Assembly: GCF_002897375.1 (NCBI RefSeq)
Contig: NZ_BFAG01000013.1
Location: 62,001-126,000, forward strand
Direction of reading: 5' to 3'
DNA length: 64,000 bases
Source: Deinococcus aerius
Lineage (GTDB): Bacteria; Deinococcota; Deinococci; Deinococcales; Deinococcaceae
Made by a program: the position numbers and the translations under genes. Position 1 is the stretch's first letter, and the number at the start of each line of letters is the position of its first letter. The notes under the pieces are model-generated. The model was not told the DNA's origin and did no database searches. It was given only the letters and a program-made list of their open reading frames with translations. Shown here piece by piece: positions 8,755 to 18,166 of this stretch.

Positions 8755-9247
8755 AATCAAACTGTATTCTTCTCAATGAGAGAATCGTGGATATCTCGTC
8801 CTTCTCTCCACGTTATCGACCCCATGACGCTCAAAGTTAATGTCGGCGGAAATACTTAATCTTCAGATGCCCATCCTCCAGAATTTCCTACGCCTTGAAG
8901 AGATGGATTTTCACGCAGCTCATGACTCTGCGCTTCTATGCTCTGGTGTACTTTCGATAGTACCGAGGTCAGCGTTTTGTCCTTCCGGTGAATGTCTCTC
9001 GCGCTATTCTGTGGTCTACAACGAAGCAACGGGAGGCAACCACTGGAAGGACTTCGAACTACTGACGTCTTGGAGTCTGTATACCAAGGGTACTCGGGGA
9101 ATAGGATAGAAATGGGGAGGGCAACAGTGTCACAGCTTGAACTGAATCTCCTTTTACCTCCCGAGGAAATTCTTGATACACGTCGCCAAGGGAAATGTTC
9201 CTTTACGCGGTAGATTAGGTACGCGCTCTGGGAACCTCTCCCTGGGT
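8755..9247. other. Intergenic stretch after the polymerase-like gene
   Basis: 493 nt with no frame showing a ribosome binding site and sensible protein. Small hairpins are visible: GTACT/AGTAC around 8950-8970 and a 7-bp stem AAGGGAA/TTCCTTT with a 3-nt loop at about 9189-9205. A frame from 8840 (89 codons) lacks a Shine-Dalgarno and looks random. This could be a 3' untranslated region, a small RNA locus, or decayed sequence. Confidence 0.35.
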
Positions 9248-10123
9248 CTACTTATTGACGTACACGATGACCCGGGCCGCGGTTGCGGCGAGCTCTTTCG
9301 TGTCCCCCCGCTCCTCATACTCGCGTCTCTGCACCCAGTTGTCTGACGCGTCCATCACGTACTCAAAGGTTCGTGTGGATTGATAGTTGAGCTTCATGTG
9401 CTTGTCATAGGTGGTCTCCACCTCTTTGACGGGTAGTCCAGCGTCGTTGTAGTCGGTCACCGTGACCTTGATGGGATAGATGGTGTCTTCGATGCGGTTT
9501 TCTTCGCGCACGATTTTCCCATCCCGGTAGGTGATGGTCGTGACGTCCGTCTCATCCTCGCGCCCTTCCAGCGTCAATGAATACCGGGTAACTCTCCCCT
9601 CGGTGTCCAGGGTGTACTCGAAGGACTTGGCACGCAACCCACCGCTCGCGGCGACCTCCTCGACAATCGTCGAAGCGCCGTAGGCGCAGGTAGCGAGGGT
9701 AACGAACGGGGTGCCTGCGCCTTCGTTGCCCCCAACGCGTGTGAGACGCCCATGTTGGTCGTACTCGTACACCTGTTGTGACGTCGTCACCCCAGAGCGG
9801 GTTGAATCCCACGTCTGGTCCACCGCACCGAGTCTCCCATCAGCGGAGTAGCTGTAGGTAGAGCTGAACCGGCTCCCCGTGCTCCTGCCTGCCACGGTCA
9901 GGGTCATGTCGCTCACTTCACGGCGCAGGAGACCAGCGGTGTAGGTGCTCGACACCTTCATTGACGCCACGGAGGAGCGCGCGTCCGTCAGGGTGATGCT
10001 GGCAATCTTGTCCAGGTGGAACGTGTCTGAAAACGGGCTTGGCACGCAATACATCGCACTGGTCTGCCCGGCGCCAAACAAAACCAATAAGGAAAGAAAA
10101 CGAAGGCTTTTCACATTCCTCAT
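9248..10123 (-). CDS. Secreted protein with RHS/YD-like repeats
   Basis: 291 residues from ATG 10123 (MRNVKSLRF...). Signal peptide: KSLRF followed by LSLLVLFGAGQTSA, likely cleavage after TSA. The mature part is beta-rich with degenerate YD repeats of the type found in RHS and wall-associated proteins: YSADGRLGAVD, YEYDQHGRLTRV, YTLDTEGRVTRY, TYRDGKIVREE. It is too short for an RHS toxin shell and has no toxin tip, so it is probably a small extracellular or surface protein. No Shine-Dalgarno precedes the start, and an upstream ATG at 10156 is possible. It follows the integrase and the 193-aa gene on the same strand after a strong hairpin, so it is probably transcribed separately. Function unknown. 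Confidence 0.7.
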   Translation of the reverse strand: MRNVKSLRFLSLLVLFGAGQTSAMYCVPSPFSDTFHLDKIASITLTDARSSVASMKVSSTYTAGLLRREVSDMTLTVAGRSTGSRFSSTYSYSADGRLGAVDQTWDSTRSGVTTSQQVYEYDQHGRLTRVGGNEGAGTPFVTLATCAYGASTIVEEVAASGGLRAKSFEYTLDTEGRVTRYSLTLEGREDETDVTTITYRDGKIVREENRIEDTIYPIKVTVTDYNDAGLPVKEVETTYDKHMKLNYQSTRTFEYVMDASDNWVQRREYEERGDTKELAATAARVIVYVNK

Positions 10124-10231
10124 TCTAGTGGGCGTGGAGGCCACGAGACGAAGCAAACCCGGAGAGGAGTGACGATAGCGGCGCCAAACGTCCCCACCGG
10201 GTGGAACTCTTTCCTCGCCCTAGCACATGGA

Positions 10232-10260
10232 GGGGGAAATCCCTGATTTCGATTTCCCCC
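10232..10260. terminator. Strong 10-bp hairpin downstream of the integrase operon
   Basis: GGGGGAAATC at 10232-10241 pairs perfectly with GATTTCCCCC at 10251-10260, loop 9 nt. It lies just after the stop of the 193-aa gene (minus strand). There is no U-tract, so termination efficiency is uncertain. Confidence 0.5.
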
Positions 10261-10273
10261 AGGCCAGTACGCC

Positions 10274-10855
10274 TTAGCCTTCGGGCGAATTTGACTTCCT
10301 GCCCCTTTGTCTCCTCCTTCTCACAGAGCGCTCCACGGCTGTGCTGGATGACTGGAGTGAACGCGACTCGGGCGGCGTCCGCCATTCGGATAGTGCGGCA
10401 CAAAGGAGATTCACGATGCCCTCCAGACGCGCCCTGTCCAGGCCCATCTCCCACTCGGAGCGGTCTCCGTCTGAGCTGTTCAGCCAGGCTCGCAGCCCCC
10501 ACACCTCGCCATCTCCTCCTTGGAGCACGACCTCCACCTGTCCCCGGGACAGCGCCTGCCGCCACTTCGGGAGATTGACGCGAAAGCCCTCCGGGTAGGT
10601 TCGACGGAAGTCCATCTCTCCCCACCGTCGCCGCAGTGACGGACTCAATGGGCCGAGGGTCAATTCATCGAGAACTTCTTCCAGGGGAAGCGTGGTGACC
10701 CACAGCAGCATCGAGGCGACAAGCTGCGCTCCCACAGATACGGCTTGGGTATGGTGCTCCTCGCACGAGCGAATCTGAAACAGATTGCGCTGGAGGGCCA
10801 GGGTGGTCCAACGAACGCGCTCCTCCACACTGAACCCCTGCTCTTGCCCGCTCAC
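10274..10855 (-). CDS. Unknown protein translationally coupled to the integrase
   Basis: 193 residues, GTG start at 10855 overlapping the integrase stop in a GTGA junction, so it is made with the recombinase. The sequence is helical and moderately charged (SVEERVRWTTLALQRNLFQI; later WLNSSDGDRSEWEMGLDRAR) with an Arg-rich tail (VERSVRRRRQRGRKS). I recognise no domain, transmembrane segment or catalytic motif. Its coupling suggests a role connected with the mobile element, for example a directionality or cargo protein, but nothing in the sequence shows this. A strong hairpin follows at 10232-10260. Confidence 0.65.
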   Translation of the reverse strand: MSGQEQGFSVEERVRWTTLALQRNLFQIRSCEEHHTQAVSVGAQLVASMLLWVTTLPLEEVLDELTLGPLSPSLRRRWGEMDFRRTYPEGFRVNLPKWRQALSRGQVEVVLQGGDGEVWGLRAWLNSSDGDRSEWEMGLDRARLEGIVNLLCAALSEWRTPPESRSLQSSSTAVERSVRRRRQRGRKSNSPEG

Positions 10856-11772
10856 CTGCGGTCACCCGCCTTCGAGGCGGCGAGACGGTCTGCCGGGGAG
10901 ACTTGAGCGTGAACCCTCGCCAGGTCTTCAGGGAGCAGATTCACGTACCGGCGCGTCATGTCGAGGTTGGAGTGGCCCATCACATGCTGGAGCGAGAACA
11001 CGTCCCCTCCATTGCGCAGGTAGTTCACGGCGAAGGCCCGCCGGAAGGCGTGGGGCGCCGCGTGTGCCCTGGGCACCTTGGCTTGCTCGGCGAGGTCCGC
11101 GAGTATCTGCGACACCCCGGAGCGGGTCAGCGGTGTCCCGGCCCGGCCCAGGAAGACGTTCTGGGTGAAGGAGTGGCGCGGCTTGCGGCTCTTGCGGATA
11201 TAGCGGTCCAGGGCCTCGGAGGACATCTGGCCCAGGGGAATCACCCGCTCCTTGTTGCCCTTGCCGATAACCCGGAGGAGCCCATCAGCCAGGCGCACAT
11301 CGTTCAGGGTCAGGCTCGCTACCTCAGCCAGCCGAAGTCCAGTATCGAACAAGGTGACCACGATGGCGGTCTCCCGGTCACGACACGGGCTCTTGCGAGC
11401 GGCGTCGAGCATCCGGCGATACTCCTCTCCTCCCAGCGTGAGCATGAGCCGTTGGGGTTTCCTGATACGTTCCAGACGAACGGTGGGGTCCCGGTCCAGG
11501 AGTTCGTCCTTGAGCGCCCAGCCAAAGACACCCTTGAGGGCACGGTAGTGGGCGTCAATGCCGCCCTCCGTCAGTCCCCGCGCTTCGAGGTGTTCCATGA
11601 AGCCGCGCAGGTCCGCCACGCTGACTGCCTCCGCTCGCAGGGAGTGGCCCTGCCCTTTGAGGTAGGTGCGTAAGGCCCGGGCGGTGGCGCCGTAGTACGT
11701 CAGGGTGTACGAGCTGCGCTTCCGGAGCTTGAGGTGCCGAGTGTGCCGCTGCCAGAGTTCGTCGAGGTGCAT
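10852..11772 (-). CDS. Tyrosine recombinase / integrase (XerC/D-like)
   Basis: 306 residues from ATG 11772, chosen because AAAGGAG precedes it by 7 nt; the frame runs further upstream without a better start. The N-terminal SAM-like core-binding domain covers about 1-100, the catalytic domain about 120-290. Catalytic residues are all visible: R in TGLRLAEVASL, K in GKGNKERVIPL, HAFRR, HVMGHSNLDMTRRY with the nucleophilic Tyr. The enzyme cuts and joins DNA at short core sites through a 3'-phosphotyrosine. It lies directly next to a tRNA-Asp/tRNA-Phe operon, the commonest type of integration site, so it probably mobilised part of the accessory region to its left. The 193-aa gene is coupled to its stop codon. 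Confidence 0.9.
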   Translation of the reverse strand: MHLDELWQRHTRHLKLRKRSSYTLTYYGATARALRTYLKGQGHSLRAEAVSVADLRGFMEHLEARGLTEGGIDAHYRALKGVFGWALKDELLDRDPTVRLERIRKPQRLMLTLGGEEYRRMLDAARKSPCRDRETAIVVTLFDTGLRLAEVASLTLNDVRLADGLLRVIGKGNKERVIPLGQMSSEALDRYIRKSRKPRHSFTQNVFLGRAGTPLTRSGVSQILADLAEQAKVPRAHAAPHAFRRAFAVNYLRNGGDVFSLQHVMGHSNLDMTRRYVNLLPEDLARVHAQVSPADRLAASKAGDRR

Positions 11773-11800
11773 GGCTGCTCCTTTCGACGGCATCCTGTGG

Positions 11801-11869
11801 TGGTTTGAGCGGGCCGGAGACTCGAATCGTTTGCTCTGCAATGGGGCTGTGGAGAGCACACTATCCCGC
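11801..11869 (-). other. tRNA-like relic / candidate attachment site
   Basis: On the minus strand this 69-nt piece starts GCGGGAT, ends GGCCCGC followed by TCAAACCA, and has a TTCGAGT T-loop-like element, but the stems do not pair properly. It shares the 11-mer TCGTTTGCTCT (plus-strand view, 11827-11837) with the anticodon-arm region of tRNA-Phe (11984-11994). It may be a decayed tRNA or an att remnant. Weak evidence. Confidence 0.3.
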
Positions 11870-11898
11870 GATTCTCATCTCGCTCATTCGACCCGGTA

Positions 11899-11930
11899 CA
11901 AAAAGAAAAATCCCGTGCTGGACGGGATTC
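11899..11930 (-). terminator. Rho-independent terminator of the tRNA operon
   Basis: Arms 11909-11916 and 11922-11929 (AATCCCGT/ACGGGATT, 8 bp, loop 5) followed on the minus strand by TTTCTTTTT. It sits 9 nt past the 3' CCA of tRNA-Phe. Confidence 0.85.
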
Positions 11931-11938
11931 TTTCCTCT

Positions 11939-12014
<76 letters not shown>

Positions 12015-12029
12015 ATGCCCCGGAGGGCT

Positions 12030-12108
<79 letters not shown>

Positions 12109-12132
12109 GCACTGCAAAAAGCAGCGGGGTTA

Positions 12133-12161
12133 AGGATAGCCGCGCCCCCCCACCTTGTCAA
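12133..12161 (-). promoter_or_regulatory. Sigma-70 promoter of the tRNA operon
   Basis: TTGACA (12156-12161) and TATCCT (12133-12138) on the minus strand with exactly 17 nt between, 26 nt upstream of tRNA-Asp. A near-consensus vegetative promoter. Confidence 0.85.
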
Positions 12162-12190
12162 CCGGCCCACACTCGCCCTCGCCGTCCCGT

Positions 12191-12952
12191 TCAAAAAGGC
12201 ATCGCGCGGGCCACCTTCACTGGTTCCCGCTCCGCCGGGTCAAGGAGCAGTTCCAGGTACTGGCGGGCGGGCAGAGCGTCGATCATCGCGAGTCCCGCCT
12301 CCTCGTTCAGCAGAATGCCGCCCCCTATCTGGGTGTGCCCGTAGACGCCAAAACTCAGGCCCGCCATCTTCACGTATTCGGGGGAATCCCGGAACCAGCG
12401 TTTCGCGCCCGGGTCGCTGTAGAACAGGTCGTCGTAGTGGGTGTGGGCGGGCAAGGGGGAGACGTGGGCGAATTGGACGCTGCCGACGCGCACCTCGCGG
12501 GGGAAACCCTCCATCCACGCGCGCAGGTGTTCGGGCAGATGCACGCCGCCGTGGCTCGGGTCGAATTCCACGTGGACCAGACCGCTCCCCGTGCCCAGCA
12601 CGTGGCTGGTGGTCAGCACGGCGGCGTCGTGGTTTCCCAGCAGGATGTGAATGGCGTGGGGGGCGGCAGCCTGAAAGGCCCGGAGCCCTTCCAGGTGCCG
12701 GACCTGCTCGCGGGCGGCAAGGAACAGGTGGTCGGGATTGCGGGGGTCGAAGCGGGACACGCCCGTCAGGCGCTCGTAGGCCCCCTCGTTCTTGGGATGC
12801 ACGAGGTCGCCGATCAGCACCACCTGATACAGCCCGGCCCGGACGGGTGGGGTGGGACGACCCGCCGCGTCCACGCAGCTTGCCGCCCGCAGCGCCCCCC
12901 ACAGCCCGTCCCAGTCCGCGTGAACGTCGCCCACGGCAATGAACTTCTGCAC
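12191..12952 (-). CDS. Calcineurin-like metallophosphoesterase (PPP-type)
   Basis: 253 residues. Metal-binding motifs in order: GDVH at 8-11, GDLVH at 48-52, GNHD at 106-109, a His in VSPLPAHTH, and GHTQIGGG near 206. This is the bacterial serine/threonine phosphatase-like or Ap4A-hydrolase-like branch, using a dinuclear Mn/Fe site to hydrolyse phosphoesters; exact substrate cannot be read from sequence. Cytoplasmic. It starts 4 nt after the stop of the upstream 201-aa gene, so the two form an operon. Its 3' end faces the tRNA promoter region. Confidence 0.85.
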   Translation of the reverse strand: MQKFIAVGDVHADWDGLWGALRAASCVDAAGRPTPPVRAGLYQVVLIGDLVHPKNEGAYERLTGVSRFDPRNPDHLFLAAREQVRHLEGLRAFQAAAPHAIHILLGNHDAAVLTTSHVLGTGSGLVHVEFDPSHGGVHLPEHLRAWMEGFPREVRVGSVQFAHVSPLPAHTHYDDLFYSDPGAKRWFRDSPEYVKMAGLSFGVYGHTQIGGGILLNEEAGLAMIDALPARQYLELLLDPAEREPVKVARAMPF

Positions 12953-12956
12953 GGGC

Positions 12957-13562
12957 CTAACCTCTGAGGATCGCCTGGAGTTCCTTGTAGATGGCGCGGC
13001 TCTCCTCCACGGTCTCGCCGTAGCCGCGCAGCAGCACCCGGGTCGCCTCGCCGCCCTTCCCGGCGGCCTTGAGCTGCTCGATCAGGTCCTCGATGTGGCG
13101 GCGGGCCTTTTCCATCTGGGGGTCGCGGGGAGGTTCGGGGGCCCGGGAAGCGGGGCCGGCGGTGGGTGCCACGACCCCCTCGGCCTCCGCGTCGAGGTCG
13201 GCGGTGTTCGGGCCGTCCTCCGGGTCGTACTCCACCCACTGCGCCTCGGTGGGCAGGGGCACCCCGAAAAAGCGCGCGGCGTCGGCCAGGGCGCGCAGCT
13301 TGGCGTCGTTCAGGGTGTGGCCCGTCGCCAGGCCCTCGCGCACCGCGCCGAGCACGTTCAGGCGGGCGCGCACGACCGGGGGCGTCACGCTGTCGCAGGC
13401 CCACTGGAGGGACCAGCCGGGGTCCACCCGTTCCAGGTGCAGGGCGAGCTGGTCGGGGTCGGGGCTGGGGGTCACGCGCGCCTGGTCCCCCCGCACCTCC
13501 GCCACCGCCCAGGCGGTCATCGCGGCACGCAGGGCCTCACGCGTACGGTCAAGGTCGGCCAT
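12957..13562 (-). CDS. Hypothetical protein with acidic linker and C-terminal helices
   Basis: 201 residues from ATG 13562 (MADLDRTREALRAAM). Residues about 1-115 are mixed helix/strand, then a Pro/Ala/Glu-rich linker (about 125-155), then a helical end (ARRHIEDLIEQLKAAGKGGE). No domain recognised. The codon use and GC are those of the chromosome. The metallophosphoesterase follows after 4 nt, so they are co-transcribed and may be functionally linked. The start is favoured because translation of the region upstream looks non-protein-like; no strong ribosome binding site is seen. Confidence 0.7.
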   Translation of the reverse strand: MADLDRTREALRAAMTAWAVAEVRGDQARVTPSPDPDQLALHLERVDPGWSLQWACDSVTPPVVRARLNVLGAVREGLATGHTLNDAKLRALADAARFFGVPLPTEAQWVEYDPEDGPNTADLDAEAEGVVAPTAGPASRAPEPPRDPQMEKARRHIEDLIEQLKAAGKGGEATRVLLRGYGETVEESRAIYKELQAILRG

Positions 13563-13610
13563 AGGGCCTGAGTCTAGCGGGCGGGGCCGGGGAGGCGTGT
13601 GCGGGAAAGG

Positions 13611-13636
13611 AAAATCCCCGACTTTAGAGCCGGGGG
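13611..13636 (-). terminator. Terminator hairpin after the small TTG-start gene
   Basis: On the minus strand CCCCGGCT pairs with AGTCGGGG (one G-U; loop about 4 nt), followed by ATTTTCC. It lies 45 nt past the stop of the small membrane-peptide frame at 13681-13821 and upstream of the next minus gene. Confidence 0.6.
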
Positions 13637-13680
13637 GTGCCGTCGGGCGAGTCTGGACGCGGCGGGCACACACGAGAGGC

Positions 13681-13821
13681 TTAACTCGGGTCAGGAGTTG
13701 GATCAGTCAGGGCCAGCAGCTTGAGCATGGTCAGGATGGCCGTGATGAGCGCCACCCCCATTCCAAGATTCGCTTCGGAAGAGGGGAGCTTCCGTTTCCT
13801 GGTGGGCTTCTCGTGGTTCAA
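13681..13821 (-). CDS. Putative 46-aa single-pass membrane protein, TTG start
   Basis: Small frame with TTG start at 13821 preceded by AAAGGTGGTG, reading NHEKPTRKRKLPSSEANL, then GMGVALITAILTMLKLLALT, then DPTPDPS. A basic N-terminus followed by one hydrophobic helix predicts a small inner-membrane protein with cytoplasmic N-terminus. A terminator-like hairpin follows at 13611-13636, which supports an independent transcription unit. No homology recognised, and short frames can be fortuitous. Confidence 0.45.
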   Translation of the reverse strand: MNHEKPTRKRKLPSSEANLGMGVALITAILTMLKLLALTDPTPDPS

Positions 13822-14059
13822 GGAGCACCACCTTTCTGGACGCCACGCTGTTCGCGCAGCAGGCGTCCTTTCCCCTTGTCGAGGTGTGGCCTCCCGGCTC
13901 TCCCGCTTGTCATGCAACCCGCCCTCAGGCAGGAGCGGATACAGGCGAGGCTGTGACAGAAACTTTCCGGCCCGTACTGCAACTCCCATGACATTTATCA
14001 CCCGCTCTTCCTGACAGGTCCCACTGGGGTATCCATCTCCCGGGGCGCAAGCTGGGGGC

Positions 14060-14962
14060 ATGACTGGAGAGGCGATTGAGCTGCGCGGCGTGGACAAGAC
14101 CTTCGGGCGGGTGCGGGCGCTGGAGGGCCTCAACCTGGACGTGCGGGCGGGGGAACTCACCGCGCTGCTGGGGCCGAACGGGGCGGGCAAGACGACCGCC
14201 ATCGAGCTGATGCTGGGGCTGCTCCAGCCCACGGCGGGCACGGTGCGGGTGCTGGGGGGTGACCCGCGCGACCCGCGTACCCGGACGCAGGTGGGGGCGA
14301 TGCCGCAGGAGAGCGCCATCCCCGCCGCCCTGACCGTGCGCGAGGCCGTGACCCTCTTCGCCCACCTGTACCCCACGCCGCTTCCCGTGGACGAGGCGCT
14401 GGCCCTGGCCGACCTGGGACCGCTGGCGGGTCGCCGGGCGGGGGCGCTCTCGGGCGGGGAGAGGCGGCGCCTGGCCTTCGCGCTCGCGGTCGTCGGGGAC
14501 CCCGCCGTGCTGTACCTCGACGAGCCGACGACGGGTATGGACGCCGGGAGCCGCCAGGCCTTCTGGGAGGCCGCAGAGCGCATGAAGGACGGGGGCAAGA
14601 CGATCCTCCTCACGACGCACTACCTGGAGGAGGCCGAGCGCACCGCCGACCGGGTCGTGGTGATGAACGCGGGCCGCATCCTGGCGGACGACACCCCGGA
14701 GCGGCTGCGGGCGAGCGTCGCCACCACGCGGGTGCGTTTCTCCTCGGACCTCGTGCTGGCGGAACTGCGGCACCTGCCGGGGGTGGAGGCCGCCGAGGTG
14801 GACGCGCACGGCCACGCCACCCTGACCACCCGCACCCCGGAGGCACTTGTGACCGCGCTGGTGCAGTCGGGCACGCCCTTCACCGACCTGGAGGTCACGC
14901 GCGCCAGCCTGGAGGACGCCTTCATGAGCCTGACCGCCCGCCACGAGGGGGTGCAGGCGTGA
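14060..14962 (+). CDS. ABC-2 transporter ATP-binding protein (DrrA-like)
   Basis: 300 residues. Walker A GPNGAGKT at 38-45, Q-loop MPQES, signature LSGGE at 130-134, Walker B LYLDEP at 151-156, H-loop LLTTHYLEEAER. The C-terminal 70 residues form the extra domain of DrrA/CcmA-type exporter ATPases. It powers export through the permease encoded just downstream (15038-15838). The pair is followed by a DesK/DesR-like two-component system, an arrangement typical of lipid- or drug-responsive exporters. Cytoplasmic face of the membrane. A 17-codon GTG frame overlaps its stop codon and fills the gap to the permease. Confidence 0.93.
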   Translation: MTGEAIELRGVDKTFGRVRALEGLNLDVRAGELTALLGPNGAGKTTAIELMLGLLQPTAGTVRVLGGDPRDPRTRTQVGAMPQESAIPAALTVREAVTLFAHLYPTPLPVDEALALADLGPLAGRRAGALSGGERRRLAFALAVVGDPAVLYLDEPTTGMDAGSRQAFWEAAERMKDGGKTILLTTHYLEEAERTADRVVVMNAGRILADDTPERLRASVATTRVRFSSDLVLAELRHLPGVEAAEVDAHGHATLTTRTPEALVTALVQSGTPFTDLEVTRASLEDAFMSLTARHEGVQA

Positions 14963-15037
14963 CCGCCACCCCTCCCGCGCTGGTGCTGCGCCCCGCACGC
15001 CCCGTCTGAGCCCTCTTGCCCCGTTGGAGGTTTCACC

Positions 15038-15838
15038 ATGACCACCCTGACCCGCACCGCCGCCGCCACCGCCCGCCGCGCGCCCCTCCTCCCCGCCCTG
15101 GGACAACTGATCCTCGCGGAACTGCGGCGGATGCTGCGGAATCCGATGTTCGCCATCGGGACGGTCGGCTTTCCGATCATGTTCTTCGGGCTCTTCGGCC
15201 TGTCCGCGGTGAAGGAGACCACCGACGGCGGGGTGAACGTGGGCCAGATCATCCTGGTGAGCTTCGGGACGTACTCGCTCCTCAGCCTCGCCATGTTCTC
15301 GTTCGGGTCGGCGGTCGCCACCGAGCGCACGGGCGGCTGGCTGCGGCTGCTGCGGGCCTCGCCCATGCCAACGGCGCTGTATTTCGCGGGCAAGGTGATC
15401 GCCGCGCTGATCTTCAGCACCCTGAGCCTGAGCCTGCTGTACGCCTTCGCCCACTTCGCGGGCGGGGTAACCCTGCCGCTGGGGCTGGCGCTGACCCTGC
15501 TGCTCAAGCTGCTCGCGGGCATGGTCTCGCTCATCGCCGTGGGGCTGAGCATCGGCTTCCTGGCGAACCCGCAGGCCGCGCAGATCCTGGCGAACATCGT
15601 CAGCGTGATCATCGCCTTCGCGTCGGGGCTGTTCGTGCCGCTGGACGGGCTCCCGGGCTTCATCCAGAAGGTCGCGCCGTACCTGCCGAGCTACCACCTG
15701 GCGCAGGTGGGGTGGAACACGGTGGCGGGGCACACGGCGGGAGAGGCCGCGCACTGGCTGTGGCTGGCCGGATACACGGTCGTCTTCGCCGCGCTGGCGA
15801 TCTGGGGCCTGAGGCGGGACGAGGCGCGCGGGCAGTGA
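15038..15838 (+). CDS. ABC-2 type permease
   Basis: 266 residues, TTGGAGG ribosome binding site 8 nt upstream of ATG. Six hydrophobic segments: about 40-60, 70-95, 118-140, 145-172, 178-200 and 240-258, with a YhgE/DrrB-like ABC-2 membrane fold (FIIM-like start, NPMFAIGTVGFPIMFFGLFG; later FASGLFVPLDGLPGFIQKVA). It forms the membrane channel for the ATPase encoded upstream. Substrate unknown: drug, lipid or antimicrobial peptide efflux are the usual roles. Confidence 0.9.
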   Translation: MTTLTRTAAATARRAPLLPALGQLILAELRRMLRNPMFAIGTVGFPIMFFGLFGLSAVKETTDGGVNVGQIILVSFGTYSLLSLAMFSFGSAVATERTGGWLRLLRASPMPTALYFAGKVIAALIFSTLSLSLLYAFAHFAGGVTLPLGLALTLLLKLLAGMVSLIAVGLSIGFLANPQAAQILANIVSVIIAFASGLFVPLDGLPGFIQKVAPYLPSYHLAQVGWNTVAGHTAGEAAHWLWLAGYTVVFAALAIWGLRRDEARGQ

Positions 15839-15876
15839 GGGGAACCCGGGCCACGGAGGCGGGGGAGGAGTGCATC

Positions 15877-17669
<1,793 letters not shown>

Positions 17670-17749
17670 GGGGGTGGGCAGTAGGGAAATCCCTATGCTC
17701 GACGGTCGATTACACTAATACTGCTAATCTAGGCGCGGGAGGTTCCAAG

Positions 17750-18139
17750 ATGCCTAACAACTTGCCTCAGGACATGAGAAATTTTGGCGAACAGCTTCTG
17801 AAAGAATTGGATAAAACTCAAGACAAGCCTACTTCAATGTTGTGGACCGACAACTTAGAAAGGGGAACTTGGACATTGCTCATTGGTCTAGCGGAAGCCA
17901 GACAAGAAGACGCAGATAGAAGCCTTATAGCGGATAGGATTGATAAGGTCGCAGCAAGGATTAGGCCAGGGTATAAGTTTAAGTTTGCCATTACCGCTCC
18001 GGCCAATAGACTGCTACGTTCCTATAGTCTTGCATTATCGACCGGACCTGATGAGATAGCTCAGATAGAATTCAATAATAACCTGATCGACGGCGTCCCT
18101 ACAGGCAATAACTATATATATAGATTGAACATTCAGTAG
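17750..18139 (+). CDS. Unknown small protein in an AT-rich islet
   Basis: 129 residues from ATG 17750, GGGAGG 7 nt upstream. The frame extends upstream into the response-regulator shadow, but base composition changes sharply at about 17700, supporting this start. Sequence is soluble, mixed alpha/beta (QEDADRSLIADRIDKVAARI; YKFKFAITAPANRLLRSYSL). No domain recognised. Codon use is far more AT-rich than the neighbours, a sign of transfer. It converges on an equally AT-rich gene on the other strand (18167-19048) with 27 nt between the stops; together they form a small foreign islet, perhaps a defence or toxin-type pair, but that is a guess. Confidence 0.7.
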   Translation: MPNNLPQDMRNFGEQLLKELDKTQDKPTSMLWTDNLERGTWTLLIGLAEARQEDADRSLIADRIDKVAARIRPGYKFKFAITAPANRLLRSYSLALSTGPDEIAQIEFNNNLIDGVPTGNNYIYRLNIQ

Positions 18140-18166
18140 TTGATGCACGGCTCAATCCCTATTAAA

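Noticed and set aside
8840..9109. 89-codon frame after the polymerase gene
   Set aside because: No Shine-Dalgarno and no protein-like pattern; kept as non-coding.
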